Below, one piece after another: positions 35,237 through 43,801 of a DNA stretch of 64,000 nucleotides (the first letter of the stretch is position 1; each line of letters opens with the position of its first letter). Under the pieces are notes generated by a model. That model was given only the letters and a program-made list of their open reading frames with translations, had not been told where the DNA came from and did not search any database. This DNA is from Actinomycetes bacterium (GTDB lineage: Bacteria; Actinomycetota; Acidimicrobiia; Acidimicrobiales; Ilumatobacteraceae), in NCBI GenBank assembly GCA_027491335.1, contig JAIXWJ010000065.1, positions 1 to 64,000 on the forward strand, in the 5' to 3' direction. The translations under genes and the position numbers were made by a program.

Positions 35237-36385
35237 ATGAGCACGGAAGTCGCCATCGTCGGTATCGGAATGCACGAGTTCGGACGCACCGACGGAGTGT
35301 CCGGGATGGATCAGGGAGTCGTCGCGGTGCGTCGCGCGTGCGCCGACGCCGGAGTCAACTGGGAGGACATCCAGTTCGCCTTCGGTGGATCGATGGCGGC
35401 CGGCGCCGCCGACACGATGGTGTCGTTGCTCGGATTGACGGGATTGCAGTTCATCAACGTGGCCAACGGATGCGCCACGGGTGGTTCGGCACTGTTTTCG
35501 GCGTACAACACCATCCGCTCGGGAGTGTTCGATCTGGGCATCGCCATCGGTTTCGACAAGCACGAGCGCGGCGCGTTTCGTGTGAACACCAAGGGTGGCG
35601 GTCTGGGCGATTGGTACGGAGCGTCGGGTCTGGCGCTCACCACTCAGTTCTTCGGCATGAAGATCAACCGTTACATGCACGAGTACGGCATCACGCAAAG
35701 CACCCTGGCCAAGGTGTCGGAGAAAGCGTTCCGTAACGGTTCCATGAATCCGATGGCGTGGCGTCGCAAGCCGATCTCGGAAGAGGAAGTCATCAACTCG
35801 CCGATGTTGTCCTACCCGCTCACTCAGTACATGTTCTGTTCGCCCGGCGAGGGAGGAGTCGCTCTCATCTTGGCCCGCGCCGACAAAGCCCATCTCTACA
35901 CGGACAAACCGATCTATCTGCGGGCCGCCGTCGTTCGCAGTCGTCGATTCGGGAGCTTCGAGGTGTTGGCGCCGTCGATCGCCCTCGAACACAACGCCGG
36001 ACCCACCGTGGACGCCTCGAAAGCGGCCTTCGAGATGGCGGGCATGGGACCAAAGGACATGGATCTGGCGCAACTTCAGGACACCGAGTCCGGGGCCGAG
36101 GTGATGCACATGGCCGAGAACGGATTCTGCGAGCACGGCGAGCAGGAGTTCATGATCCAGGCCGGCGACACCGAGATCGGTGGCAAGTTTCCCGTGAACA
36201 CCGACGGAGGCTGCTTGGCCAACGGAGAGCCGGTGGGCGCGTCGGGATTGCGCCAGGTGTACGAGAACGTGTTGCAGTTGCGCGGACAGGCCGGAGCGCG
36301 ACAGGTGCCCAACGACCCCAAGACCGCGTACACCCACGTGTACGGCGCACCCGGAATCTCGGGTGTGACGATCCTGTCCCGGTAA
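35237..36385 (+). CDS. Thiolase-fold lipid-transfer-type protein, probable acyl-CoA retro-aldolase
   Basis: 382 residues with the thiolase superfamily fold. The nucleophile-position Cys79 is present in NVANGCATGG. The histidine motif GHPxGASG is instead GEPVGASG, and the C-terminal CxG motif is replaced by GAPGISG, so two of the usual catalytic residues for Claisen thiolysis are missing. This pattern, plus the adjoining DUF35 gene, suggests an Ltp2-like aldol cleavage of a beta-hydroxyacyl-CoA rather than thiolysis. It is followed 12 nt later by an acyl-CoA synthetase. Confidence 0.85.
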   Translation: MSTEVAIVGIGMHEFGRTDGVSGMDQGVVAVRRACADAGVNWEDIQFAFGGSMAAGAADTMVSLLGLTGLQFINVANGCATGGSALFSAYNTIRSGVFDLGIAIGFDKHERGAFRVNTKGGGLGDWYGASGLALTTQFFGMKINRYMHEYGITQSTLAKVSEKAFRNGSMNPMAWRRKPISEEEVINSPMLSYPLTQYMFCSPGEGGVALILARADKAHLYTDKPIYLRAAVVRSRRFGSFEVLAPSIALEHNAGPTVDASKAAFEMAGMGPKDMDLAQLQDTESGAEVMHMAENGFCEHGEQEFMIQAGDTEIGGKFPVNTDGGCLANGEPVGASGLRQVYENVLQLRGQAGARQVPNDPKTAYTHVYGAPGISGVTILSR

Positions 36386-36397
36386 GGAGGAATCGCC

Positions 36398-37975
36398 ATG
36401 GCTGTTCTCACATCCGATCACGCTCTGCAACGAGGTGACGTCGCCGCTCTGATCGACGAATTCCGCGAGGTCACCTGGTCGCAGTTCGACGAGCGGGTCA
36501 ACCGACTGGTGAACGGGCTTCGCGAACTCGGCTTGAAGACGGGCGACACCGTCGCGGTGATCGTGGGCAACCACTGCGAATTCTTCGAATTGGCCATGGC
36601 TTGCGCTCACGGTGGCTGGACGTACGTGCCCGTCAACTGGCACTGGGTGGCCGACGAACTCGCCTACGTCTTCGCCGATGCCGACGCCCGCGCGGTGTTC
36701 GTCGACGAGCGCTTCGCCGATGCGTGCGCCACGGCGTTGCGCGACGAACGTGGTCGCGGTGTGGGTCATGTGGTGGGTATTCGTTGCGCATCGGGTGCGG
36801 CGATCGCGACCGACTCACGATTCCGTTCGTACGAGGACGTGATCGCCACCGCATCCTCCGAAGAGCCGGCCGACCAGATGCTCGGTGGTCCGATGTTCTA
36901 CACCTCTGGCACCACCGGCCGCCCCAAGGGCGTTCGCGGCATGTTGTCCGGTGGCTCGTCGATGACTCCCGACATCATGAAGTTGGTGGCGGCGGGATTC
37001 TCGAATTTCCTTCCGATTCCGGGCCGCACGATGTTGTGCGGCCCCTTCTACCACTCGGCTCAGTGGGCGTTCTCGTACCTTCCGATGATCGGCGGGTCCT
37101 CGGTGGTGATGCAACACAAGTTCGACTCGGCGGCCATGCTCGAGTTGATCGATCGTCACGGATGCACCAACGTCCACCTCGTCCCCACTCAGATGAAGCG
37201 CATGCTCGATCTGGCCGATGACGTGAAGTCCGGTTTCCGGGGGGACTCCTTGGTGACGGTGTGGCACGGCGCGGCTCCGTGTCCGCCGGCGGTGAAGCGC
37301 GGACTCATCGAATGGATGGGGCCCAAGATCACCGAGTACTACGGAAGCACCGAAGGCTCGATCATCTCGACGATCAGCTCGGACGAATGGCTCGCCAAGG
37401 GCGGCAGCGTCGGCAAACCCTTGGAGACGGTGGAAGTGATCGTCGTCGATGACGACCAACAGCGTGTCGCGCCGGGTTCCGAGGGAACCTTGTACTTCCG
37501 CAACAAGATGGGGACCGATTTCACGTATCACAACGACGAGGGCAAGACCGCGGCGGCCCACTTGGAGCCCGGCGTGTTCACGACCGGTGACGTGGGCTAT
37601 GTGGACGCCGACGGTTACCTGTGGTTGAGCGATCGCAAGATCGACATGATCATCAGCGGTGGCGTGAACATCTATCCGGCGGAGATCGAAGGCGTTCTCG
37701 CGGTTCACCCCTCCGTCGAGGACGTGGCGGTGATCGGCGTGCCCGACGAGGAGTTCGGCGAGAGTGTGAAGGCTCTCGTGCAGGTGAAGGACGGGGTGCT
37801 CGCCGACGAGGCGTTGGCTTCCTCGCTGGTTGCGCATTGTCGCGAACTCCTGGCCGGGTACAAGGCGCCCCGCTCGGTGGATTTCGTGAATCACATTCCG
37901 CGCACCGGCACGGGCAAGATCCAAAAGGCTCCGTTGCGCGCGCCCTACTGGGAAGGACATCGACGTCGTATCTGA
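36398..37975 (+). CDS. Acyl-CoA synthetase (AMP-binding, ANL superfamily)
   Basis: 525 residues. FYTSGTTGRPKGVRG P-loop, EYYGSTEGS, TGDVGYVDADGYLWLSDRK and SGGVNIYPAEIEG, and a C-terminal GKIQKAPLRA lysine motif. AAGGAGG sits 8 nt before the ATG. It forms a transcription unit with the DUF35 and thiolase-like genes upstream and VOC and SDR genes downstream, so it probably activates the acid of that pathway. Confidence 0.92.
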   Translation: MAVLTSDHALQRGDVAALIDEFREVTWSQFDERVNRLVNGLRELGLKTGDTVAVIVGNHCEFFELAMACAHGGWTYVPVNWHWVADELAYVFADADARAVFVDERFADACATALRDERGRGVGHVVGIRCASGAAIATDSRFRSYEDVIATASSEEPADQMLGGPMFYTSGTTGRPKGVRGMLSGGSSMTPDIMKLVAAGFSNFLPIPGRTMLCGPFYHSAQWAFSYLPMIGGSSVVMQHKFDSAAMLELIDRHGCTNVHLVPTQMKRMLDLADDVKSGFRGDSLVTVWHGAAPCPPAVKRGLIEWMGPKITEYYGSTEGSIISTISSDEWLAKGGSVGKPLETVEVIVVDDDQQRVAPGSEGTLYFRNKMGTDFTYHNDEGKTAAAHLEPGVFTTGDVGYVDADGYLWLSDRKIDMIISGGVNIYPAEIEGVLAVHPSVEDVAVIGVPDEEFGESVKALVQVKDGVLADEALASSLVAHCRELLAGYKAPRSVDFVNHIPRTGTGKIQKAPLRAPYWEGHRRRI

Positions 37976-37994
37976 CGTGCGAGACGGAGGTTCG

Positions 37995-38468
37995 ATGATG
38001 CGTGTCGATTACGGCCGGTGTTACCACCAAGGAATTCGCGTGCCGAACCTCGAGGCCGCGATGGCCGACATGGGCGATGCCCTCGGCGTCACATGGTGCG
38101 AACCTCAACAGTCCGAGCAACAGGTGTGGTTGCCCGGCGTGGGGGAGAGTCGCATTCCGCTGCGGTTCACCTATTCGGCGCAAGGGCCGCAACACATCGA
38201 GTTGTTGGAGGGGGCACCCGGATCGATCTGGGATGGCCGAGAGGCCCCCGGTCTGCATCATGTGGGTGTCTGGTCCGACGACGTGGGTGGACAGACGAGA
38301 GCGCTCGAAGCCCGGGGGTGGACGGTCCTGATGGCCCAGGCTTCCCCCGAACGCAACTACGGCGCGTTCACCTACGTGCAACCGCCCAGCGGGTTGATCG
38401 TCGAGCTGGTCTGGAGCGCGATCGAGCCGATGTTTGCGCGTTGGTTCGCCGGAGGTCCCCTCGCATGA
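37995..38468 (+). CDS. VOC (glyoxalase-like) family protein
   Basis: 157 residues with paired VOC motifs: YHQGIRVPNLEAAMADMG at the start, QHIELLEG, LHHVGVWSDDV and LIVELVW. Ligand-like residues are His in YHQG and HHVG and Glu in IELL and VELV. Some members of this pattern are methylmalonyl-CoA-epimerase-like, so it could epimerise or isomerise a CoA ester. ATG 37995 has CGGAGG upstream. Its stop overlaps the SDR start (ATGA). Confidence 0.78.
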   Translation: MMRVDYGRCYHQGIRVPNLEAAMADMGDALGVTWCEPQQSEQQVWLPGVGESRIPLRFTYSAQGPQHIELLEGAPGSIWDGREAPGLHHVGVWSDDVGGQTRALEARGWTVLMAQASPERNYGAFTYVQPPSGLIVELVWSAIEPMFARWFAGGPLA

Positions 38469-39430
38469 ACGTTCGACACACGCCTACCAACAGTGGATTC
38501 TCGGCCGCGTCGACGACCGACGACGTTCTCGCTGGCGTCAGTCTCGTCGGTCGGCGTTTCCTGGTGACCGGAGCATCGGGTGGTCTCGGGCTGGAGACGA
38601 CGCGAGCATTGTCCGCTCATGGCGCCACCGTGGTGATGGCCGCGCGCGATTCGTCCAAGAATCGCGAGGCGATGGCAACCATTCGGGCGGACCACCCCGA
38701 CGCCGATCTCGAGGAACTCGAGGTCGACCTCGGCTCGTTGGCATCGGTGCGTGCGGCAAGCTCGCGCTTCTTGGCGGACCCTCGACCGCTGCACGGGCTC
38801 ATCCTCAACGCGGGAATCATGGCCACGCCGCTCGGTCGCACCGTCGACGGATTCGAGCAGCAGTTCGGCGTCGATCACCTCGGACATTTCCTGTTGGCCC
38901 GGGAGTTGTTGGAGCGAATGGTGGAGTCCGCTCCCGCGCGCGTGGTGGTGTTGTCATCGGCCGGTCACCGCATGGGTGACGTCGATCTCGGGGACGTCAA
39001 CTTCGAACGCCGCGAGTACGAACCCTTCGTCGCGTACGGCGCGGCGAAGACGTGCAACGTGTTGCACGCGGTGGAAATCGATCGTCGCTACGCCGATCGG
39101 GGAGTGCGGGCGTTCGCCGTGCATCCCGGTGGCATCCACACCGAACTGGGTCGCTACATGACACCTGATGTGATTCGGTCGTTGATGGACCGCATCAGTG
39201 ACAGCCCACAGGTGCTCACATGGAAGACACCACAACAGGGTGCCGCCACCACGGTGTGGGCGGCCACATCGGCACTTCTGGACGGCCGCGGTGGAGAGTA
39301 TTGCGAGGACTGCGACGTGTCCCCGGTGGTCGATGACGAGTCGTTGGGCGCGGGTGGTGTCGCTCGCCGAGCGGTGGATGCGTCTCGGGCCACTGCATTG
39401 TGGGAGTTGAGCACGTGTTTGGTCGACTGA
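38465..39430 (+). CDS. SDR family oxidoreductase (retinol-dehydrogenase-like)
   Basis: 321 residues. TGASGGLGLETTRAL, LNAGIMATP, NFGVDHLGHFLL-type region seen as FGVDHLGHFLL, SSAGHRMGDV, and YGAAKTCNVLHA with the catalytic pair place it in the WWOX/retinol-dehydrogenase-like SDR branch. The start was fixed at ATG 38465, which overlaps the VOC stop by 4 nt; the longer frame lies inside the VOC gene. A strong inverted repeat follows 5 nt after the stop. Confidence 0.86.
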   Translation: MNVRHTPTNSGFSAASTTDDVLAGVSLVGRRFLVTGASGGLGLETTRALSAHGATVVMAARDSSKNREAMATIRADHPDADLEELEVDLGSLASVRAASSRFLADPRPLHGLILNAGIMATPLGRTVDGFEQQFGVDHLGHFLLARELLERMVESAPARVVVLSSAGHRMGDVDLGDVNFERREYEPFVAYGAAKTCNVLHAVEIDRRYADRGVRAFAVHPGGIHTELGRYMTPDVIRSLMDRISDSPQVLTWKTPQQGAATTVWAATSALLDGRGGEYCEDCDVSPVVDDESLGAGGVARRAVDASRATALWELSTCLVD

Positions 39431-39435
39431 ACGCC

Positions 39436-39487
39436 CGTTCTGGGTATCGGAAGTCGCCGGTTTCGGTCACTTTCGATACCCAGAACG
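39436..39487. repeat. Inverted repeat, 19-bp arms with 14-nt loop, after the SDR gene
   Basis: Arms 39436-39454 and 39469-39487 pair with one G-T wobble (14 outer pairs perfect, CGTTCTGGGTATCG/CGATACCCAGAACG). The loop can form a further small hairpin, CCG-GTTT-CGG. No T-run follows. It could be a terminator for the upstream operon or a structured leader of the next gene, whose ATG lies 15 nt downstream. Confidence 0.75.
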
Positions 39488-39501
39488 AGGTGGGGAGGCT
39501 G

Positions 39502-39912
39502 ATGGATCGGGCCGAGATCGTCGATGTCACCGTGCGTTACGCGTGGGCGCTCGACACCAAGAACTTCGATGCTCTCGATGACGTCTTCACACCGGATGCA
39601 CGCGCCGATCTGTTGGAGATGCTCGAAGGTCGCGAAGCGATCAAGGCTCGGGTTCGTCGTGCTCTCGAGCCGCTCGATCGAACGCAACATCTGTTGGGAA
39701 ATCATCGGGTCGACATCGACGGCGATCGCGCCACGTGTTCGTCGTATCTTCAGTCGCAACACGTGCGTCGAGGCACCGAGGGTGGCCCCAACTTCATCGT
39801 CGCCGGACAATACGAAGACACACTGGTCAGAACGGCCGATGGTTGGCGCATCGAGTTCCGTCGACTCTCGGTGTGGTGGACCGAGGGAAACGCGCTCGTC
39901 ACCCGCGGTTGA
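39502..39912 (+). CDS. NTF2/SnoaL-like family protein
   Basis: 136 residues: MDRAEIVDVTVRYAWALDTK, then DDVFTPDARADLLEM, HLLGNHRVDIDGD and TADGWRIEFRRLSVWW are the four landmarks of the SnoaL_4-type fold. The start was set at ATG 39502 because upstream codons fall in the inverted repeat and lack similarity. Close relatives occur next to SDR and CoA ligase genes, here as well. Function unknown. Confidence 0.75.
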   Translation: MDRAEIVDVTVRYAWALDTKNFDALDDVFTPDARADLLEMLEGREAIKARVRRALEPLDRTQHLLGNHRVDIDGDRATCSSYLQSQHVRRGTEGGPNFIVAGQYEDTLVRTADGWRIEFRRLSVWWTEGNALVTRG

Positions 39913-39940
39913 GTTCTTCCCTGGGTTGCCCGGTCGGGTC

Positions 39941-40741
39941 TCAGCCGGCCAACGAACCGGCGTCGGCCACCACGACCTCTCCGGTGATCCATGCGGCCAT
40001 GTCGCAGGACAGGAAGACGATCACGCGCGCGATGTCGTCGGCCGTTCCGGCTCGACCGAGAAGCGTTTGGCTCATGCGCTTGGCGACGTCGAGTCCGGCG
40101 GCCTTCAACGGCGCCATTTGCTCCTGCACCCCGGGGGTGTCGATGGGGCCCGGCGCGACTCCGACGACGCGCACGTCGCGCGGGCCGAATTCGAGTGCCA
40201 GCGACTTCGTGAGACCCACCACCGCGTGCTTGGAAATCACATAGGCGCTGATTCCAGGAGCCGCACGGAATCCGGTGGTCGACGCCAAGTTCACGATGAC
40301 CCCGCCGGCGCTCATTCGCCGTGCCGCTTCACGGGCCCCCGCGTACGAGCCCCGCACGTTCACCTCCAACAAACGGTCGATGAAGTCATCGGTGGCATCG
40401 AGGGCCGGACCCGTGGTGGGGTAGATGCCCGCGTTGTTCACCCAGATGTCGAGACCGCCCAAGCGATGCAGGCACAATTCGGCCGCGGCCACCACCGAGT
40501 CGGTGTCGGAGACGTCGAGACGTGTGGAGATCACCGTTCTGCCGGTGGCGCCGGCCACCTCGACGGCGGTCCGAGCCGCCCCGGATTCGTCGATGTCGGC
40601 CACCACCACATCGGCGCCGGCCTCGGCGAGACGTCTCACGGTGGCGGCACCGATTCCCGCTGCACCTCCGGTGACCACCGCTCGACGTCCTTCGAGCGAC
40701 CACAATTCGTCCAAGGCCTGTTTCGAATGATCCTCGATCAT
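39941..40741 (-). CDS. SDR family oxidoreductase
   Basis: 266 residues: TGGAAGIGAATVRRL, NNAGIYPT, LASTTG then YVISKHAVVGLTKS, and ITGEVVVADAGS. Start ATG 40741 with GGGAGG upstream; the much longer frame beyond runs antisense through the SnoaL and synthetase genes and is rejected. Divergent from the SnoaL-like gene at 40790. Confidence 0.87.
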   Translation of the reverse strand: MIEDHSKQALDELWSLEGRRAVVTGGAAGIGAATVRRLAEAGADVVVADIDESGAARTAVEVAGATGRTVISTRLDVSDTDSVVAAAELCLHRLGGLDIWVNNAGIYPTTGPALDATDDFIDRLLEVNVRGSYAGAREAARRMSAGGVIVNLASTTGFRAAPGISAYVISKHAVVGLTKSLALEFGPRDVRVVGVAPGPIDTPGVQEQMAPLKAAGLDVAKRMSQTLLGRAGTADDIARVIVFLSCDMAAWITGEVVVADAGSLAG

Positions 40742-40789
40742 GATTCCCTCCCATCGCTGGCGCGCGCCACCGCAGACTAGAACTGTTCC

Positions 40790-41296
40790 ATGAGCAACGC
40801 CGTGCCCGTGTCCGCCGCAGTCCCCGTGTCGTCGGATGATTACGTCTCGATTCAGCGATTGGTGAACCGCTACGCCGATGCGGTCGTGCACCGTTCCGCC
40901 GAACAGTGGGCGTCCTGCTGGGCCGACGACGCCGTGTGGGATCTGGGCCGTGGCCGACTCGTCGAAGGCAAGGACGCCATCATGAAGTTGTGGCTCGGTG
41001 CCATGACCGGATTCGCGGCTGTCGTTCAGACGGTTCACAGCGGCGACGCATGGTGTGCGGCGTCGTCCGAGGAAGCCGTCGGGCGTTGGGCGATCAGCGA
41101 AAGGTTCCGTCGGGCCGACGGACAATCCGGACTGTTGTTGGCCCATTACGACGACACGTATCGAAAGGTGGAGGGCCGTTGGCTCTTCGCTCGACGATTC
41201 CTGCAGGTGCACTACGGAGGGCCCGCCGACTTGTCGGCCGAGTTCACCAACAATCGCGAGGCTTTGCTCGCGCGCGGCGTGGCCGCGGACGTCTGA
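40790..41296 (+). CDS. NTF2/SnoaL-like family protein
   Basis: 168 residues: DDYVSIQRLVNRYADAVVHR, AEQWASCWADDAVWDLG, VQTVHSGDAWC and YDDTYRKVEGRWLFARR, a complete SnoaL_4-type domain. It is followed 9 nt later by an acyl-CoA synthetase, so it is probably in the same operon. A role as a dehydratase or isomerase of a CoA ester is possible but unproven. Confidence 0.75.
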   Translation: MSNAVPVSAAVPVSSDDYVSIQRLVNRYADAVVHRSAEQWASCWADDAVWDLGRGRLVEGKDAIMKLWLGAMTGFAAVVQTVHSGDAWCAASSEEAVGRWAISERFRRADGQSGLLLAHYDDTYRKVEGRWLFARRFLQVHYGGPADLSAEFTNNREALLARGVAADV

Positions 41297-41305
41297 GGTC
41301 GCACG

Positions 41306-42847
41306 ATGCCCGTTTTCGCCGCAGATCTGGCCCGTGAACGACCCGACGAGATCGCGGTGCGCGATCCCGACAAGGCCCTGCGTTGGGCCGAGGTCGACGA
41401 CATCTTGAATCGAGTGGCCAACATCGCCTTGGCCACCGACCTCGGACCGAGCCGTCGGGTGGCCGTGTTCGCCGAGAACGCCGCCGAGACGGCACTGGCT
41501 CATCTCGGCTGCTTGCTCGGTGGCGCATCCACCGTTCCCGTGAACTTCCATCTCACCGCCGAGGAGACCGCGTACATCCTCGTCGACTCCGATTCGCGTC
41601 TTCTGTTCGTCGGACCCGAAACACTGGACCGCGGTTTGGCGGCGGCCACCATCGCGCGTGGTGAGGGTTTGAGCATCGACGTGGTGGGTTGGGGCGTGAA
41701 CGATCCCGGTCTGCGCACATGGTCGGAGTGGTTGGCCGATGGCGCCACGCACCATCCGCCCATGGACGTGGTGCCTCGGGCGAACCTGTTGTACACCTCG
41801 GGCACCACCGGTCGTCCGAAGGGAACCGAGTTGCCCCCCACGATGTTCGCCGGTGGTTCAACCATGGCCGAGCACCTCGAGGGAATGAAGGCGAATCGCT
41901 TCGCCCAGTTCGGAACCCACTTGGTGGTCGGTCCGATGTACCACACCGGACCGTTGAACGGGATGAGGTTGCTGGTGCGGGGCGTGCCCATGGTGGTGTT
42001 GGCGAAGTTCGACGCGGAGAAGACCCTGCAGGCGATTCACGAGCATCGAACCGAGTCCTCCGTGATGGTTCCCACGCACTTCGTGCGTCTTCTGGCGCTT
42101 CCCGACGAGGTGAAGAAGAAGTACGACCTGTCGTCCATGCGTCTGGTGGCGCACACCGGCGCGTCGTGTCCGGTCGACGTGAAGCGATCGATGATCGACT
42201 GGTGGGGGCCGATCTTCATCGACGCGTACGGTGCCACCGAGGTGGGAACGACCTGCCAGATCACGAGTGCCGAATGGTTGGAAAATCCGGGTTCGGTCGG
42301 TCGCCCGATTCCGCCCTTCAGCGTGATCGTTCTGGACGACGACGGCAACGAGTTGCCGGCGAACACGGAAGGACGACTGTTCTTCAAGGACTCGACCGGG
42401 CGCGGCGTCATCTACCCGAACGATCCGGAGAAGACGAGGTTGGCCAACATCGCGCCCGGAGTGTTCACGCTCGGCGAGATCGGCTACGTGAACGACGGCG
42501 GATACGTGTACATCACCGACCGTTTCAGCGACATGGTCGTGTCCGGCGGCGTGAACATCTACCCGGCCGAGGCCGAGCAAGTGTTGACCCGGCACCCGGC
42601 GGTTCTCGATGTCGCGTGCATCGGCATTCCCCATGCCGAGATGGGGGAGGAGTTGAAAGCCTTGGTGATCCCGCGCGACCCGGCGAACCCGCCCGATTCG
42701 GCCGAGATCCTGACGTTTTGTCGCGAACGTCTGAGTCATTACAAGTGTCCGCGAACCGTCGACTTCGTCGACGATCTGGGTCGCAACACCATGGGAAAGA
42801 TCAACAAGCGGAAGCTGCGCGCCCCCTACTGGGAAAAGGATCGATGA
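41306..42847 (+). CDS. Acyl-CoA synthetase (AMP-binding, ANL superfamily)
   Basis: 513 residues. P-loop LYTSGTTGRPKGTELP, YGATEVGTTCQ, LGEIGYVNDGGYVYITDR and SGGVNIYPAEAEQVL, ending in TMGKINKRKLRAPYW with the catalytic lysine. Third CoA ligase of the window; its C-terminal end resembles that of the synthetase at 36398-37975. It is followed 1 nt later by an enoyl-CoA hydratase gene, consistent with activation and beta-oxidation-like processing of the same acid. Confidence 0.92.
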   Translation: MPVFAADLARERPDEIAVRDPDKALRWAEVDDILNRVANIALATDLGPSRRVAVFAENAAETALAHLGCLLGGASTVPVNFHLTAEETAYILVDSDSRLLFVGPETLDRGLAAATIARGEGLSIDVVGWGVNDPGLRTWSEWLADGATHHPPMDVVPRANLLYTSGTTGRPKGTELPPTMFAGGSTMAEHLEGMKANRFAQFGTHLVVGPMYHTGPLNGMRLLVRGVPMVVLAKFDAEKTLQAIHEHRTESSVMVPTHFVRLLALPDEVKKKYDLSSMRLVAHTGASCPVDVKRSMIDWWGPIFIDAYGATEVGTTCQITSAEWLENPGSVGRPIPPFSVIVLDDDGNELPANTEGRLFFKDSTGRGVIYPNDPEKTRLANIAPGVFTLGEIGYVNDGGYVYITDRFSDMVVSGGVNIYPAEAEQVLTRHPAVLDVACIGIPHAEMGEELKALVIPRDPANPPDSAEILTFCRERLSHYKCPRTVDFVDDLGRNTMGKINKRKLRAPYWEKDR

Positions 42848-42848
42848 C

Positions 42849-43706
42849 ATGACCACCGATGTGTTGCTCGTGGACGAACCGGCGCCGCGCGTTCGTCGTT
42901 TCACGTTGAATCGCCCGGACAAGCGCAACGCGCTCAATGATGATCTGCGCGGAGCTCTGTTCGACGCGTTGCGCGCCGGCGACAAGGATCGCGACGTTTC
43001 GGTGATGATCATTCGCGGTGGTGGCTCGTGCTTCTGCGCGGGTTACGACCTCGGCTCGACCAATACCGACGTGGAGCGGTCCATCTCTCGGGCCGACGGT
43101 TGGTGGTCGCGCCACGTGGTCAACAACTGGTTCGAGATGTGGGACATGAGCACGCCGATCATCGCGCAGGTGCACGGGTACTGCCTCGCGGGCGGAACCG
43201 AACTGGCCACGGCATGCGATCTCGTCTACGTGGCCCATGACGCCAAGATCGGCTATCCGCCGGTGCGTTCGATGTCGCCTCCCGACATGCAGTGGCAGAC
43301 GTGGATGATGGGCTTGCGTCGGGGCATGGAGGCGTTGTTGACCGGCGACTCGATGTCGGGCGACGAGGCGGTGAGCGCCGGTTTCGCCAATCGGGCGTAC
43401 GACGCCGAGCGACTCGACGACGAGGTGCTGGCCATGGCCGAACGCGTGGCCAAGGTGCCCGCGGACCTGTTGGCTCTCAACAAGCGGGCGGCACATCGAG
43501 CGATGGAAGCAATGGGCATTCGTGCCGGTATTCGAGCCACCGCCGAGATCCAGGCCCTCGGCTTTCATCAGAGGTCGTCGATCGAATACATGCAGGGCTT
43601 CGCGACCAAGGGCGTCACGGCGACGTTGAGTCAACGCGACGCCAGCTTCGGCGACTATCGCGAGGGTGGCTCCTCCCCGACGGCGTCCCCGGACTCCGTC
43701 GATTGA
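42849..43706 (+). CDS. Enoyl-CoA hydratase/isomerase family protein
   Basis: 285 residues of the crotonase fold. N-terminal RRFTLNRPDKRNALN, the oxyanion-hole segment GGSCFCAGYDLGS and HGYCLAGGTELATACDLVYV are visible. The usual glutamate pair of true hydratases is not obvious at the second site, so isomerase, hydrolase or decarboxylase activity is possible. Last gene of the SnoaL-ligase-crotonase unit and directly upstream of the Liv-type transporter. Confidence 0.88.
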   Translation: MTTDVLLVDEPAPRVRRFTLNRPDKRNALNDDLRGALFDALRAGDKDRDVSVMIIRGGGSCFCAGYDLGSTNTDVERSISRADGWWSRHVVNNWFEMWDMSTPIIAQVHGYCLAGGTELATACDLVYVAHDAKIGYPPVRSMSPPDMQWQTWMMGLRRGMEALLTGDSMSGDEAVSAGFANRAYDAERLDDEVLAMAERVAKVPADLLALNKRAAHRAMEAMGIRAGIRATAEIQALGFHQRSSIEYMQGFATKGVTATLSQRDASFGDYREGGSSPTASPDSVD

Positions 43707-43801
43707 CCGTGTCCTCCGATGATTGACCCTCACACCCCCATGTGAAAGGCTGTGACGCATGACTCGTCCGCTCCGGACTGGTCGTTCGTCAAGGGGGAAA
43801 T

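Noticed and set aside
40770-40790. GAAC-T-GTTC palindrome before the SnoaL-like gene, resembling a KstR half
   Set aside because: Arms have a 1-nt spacer where the steroid-regulator site needs 2, and it is too short to separate from chance.
39941-41755. A 604-residue minus-strand frame containing the SDR
   Set aside because: The part beyond 40741 is antisense to the SnoaL and synthetase genes and has no domain; the SDR start at 40741 has its own ribosome-binding site.
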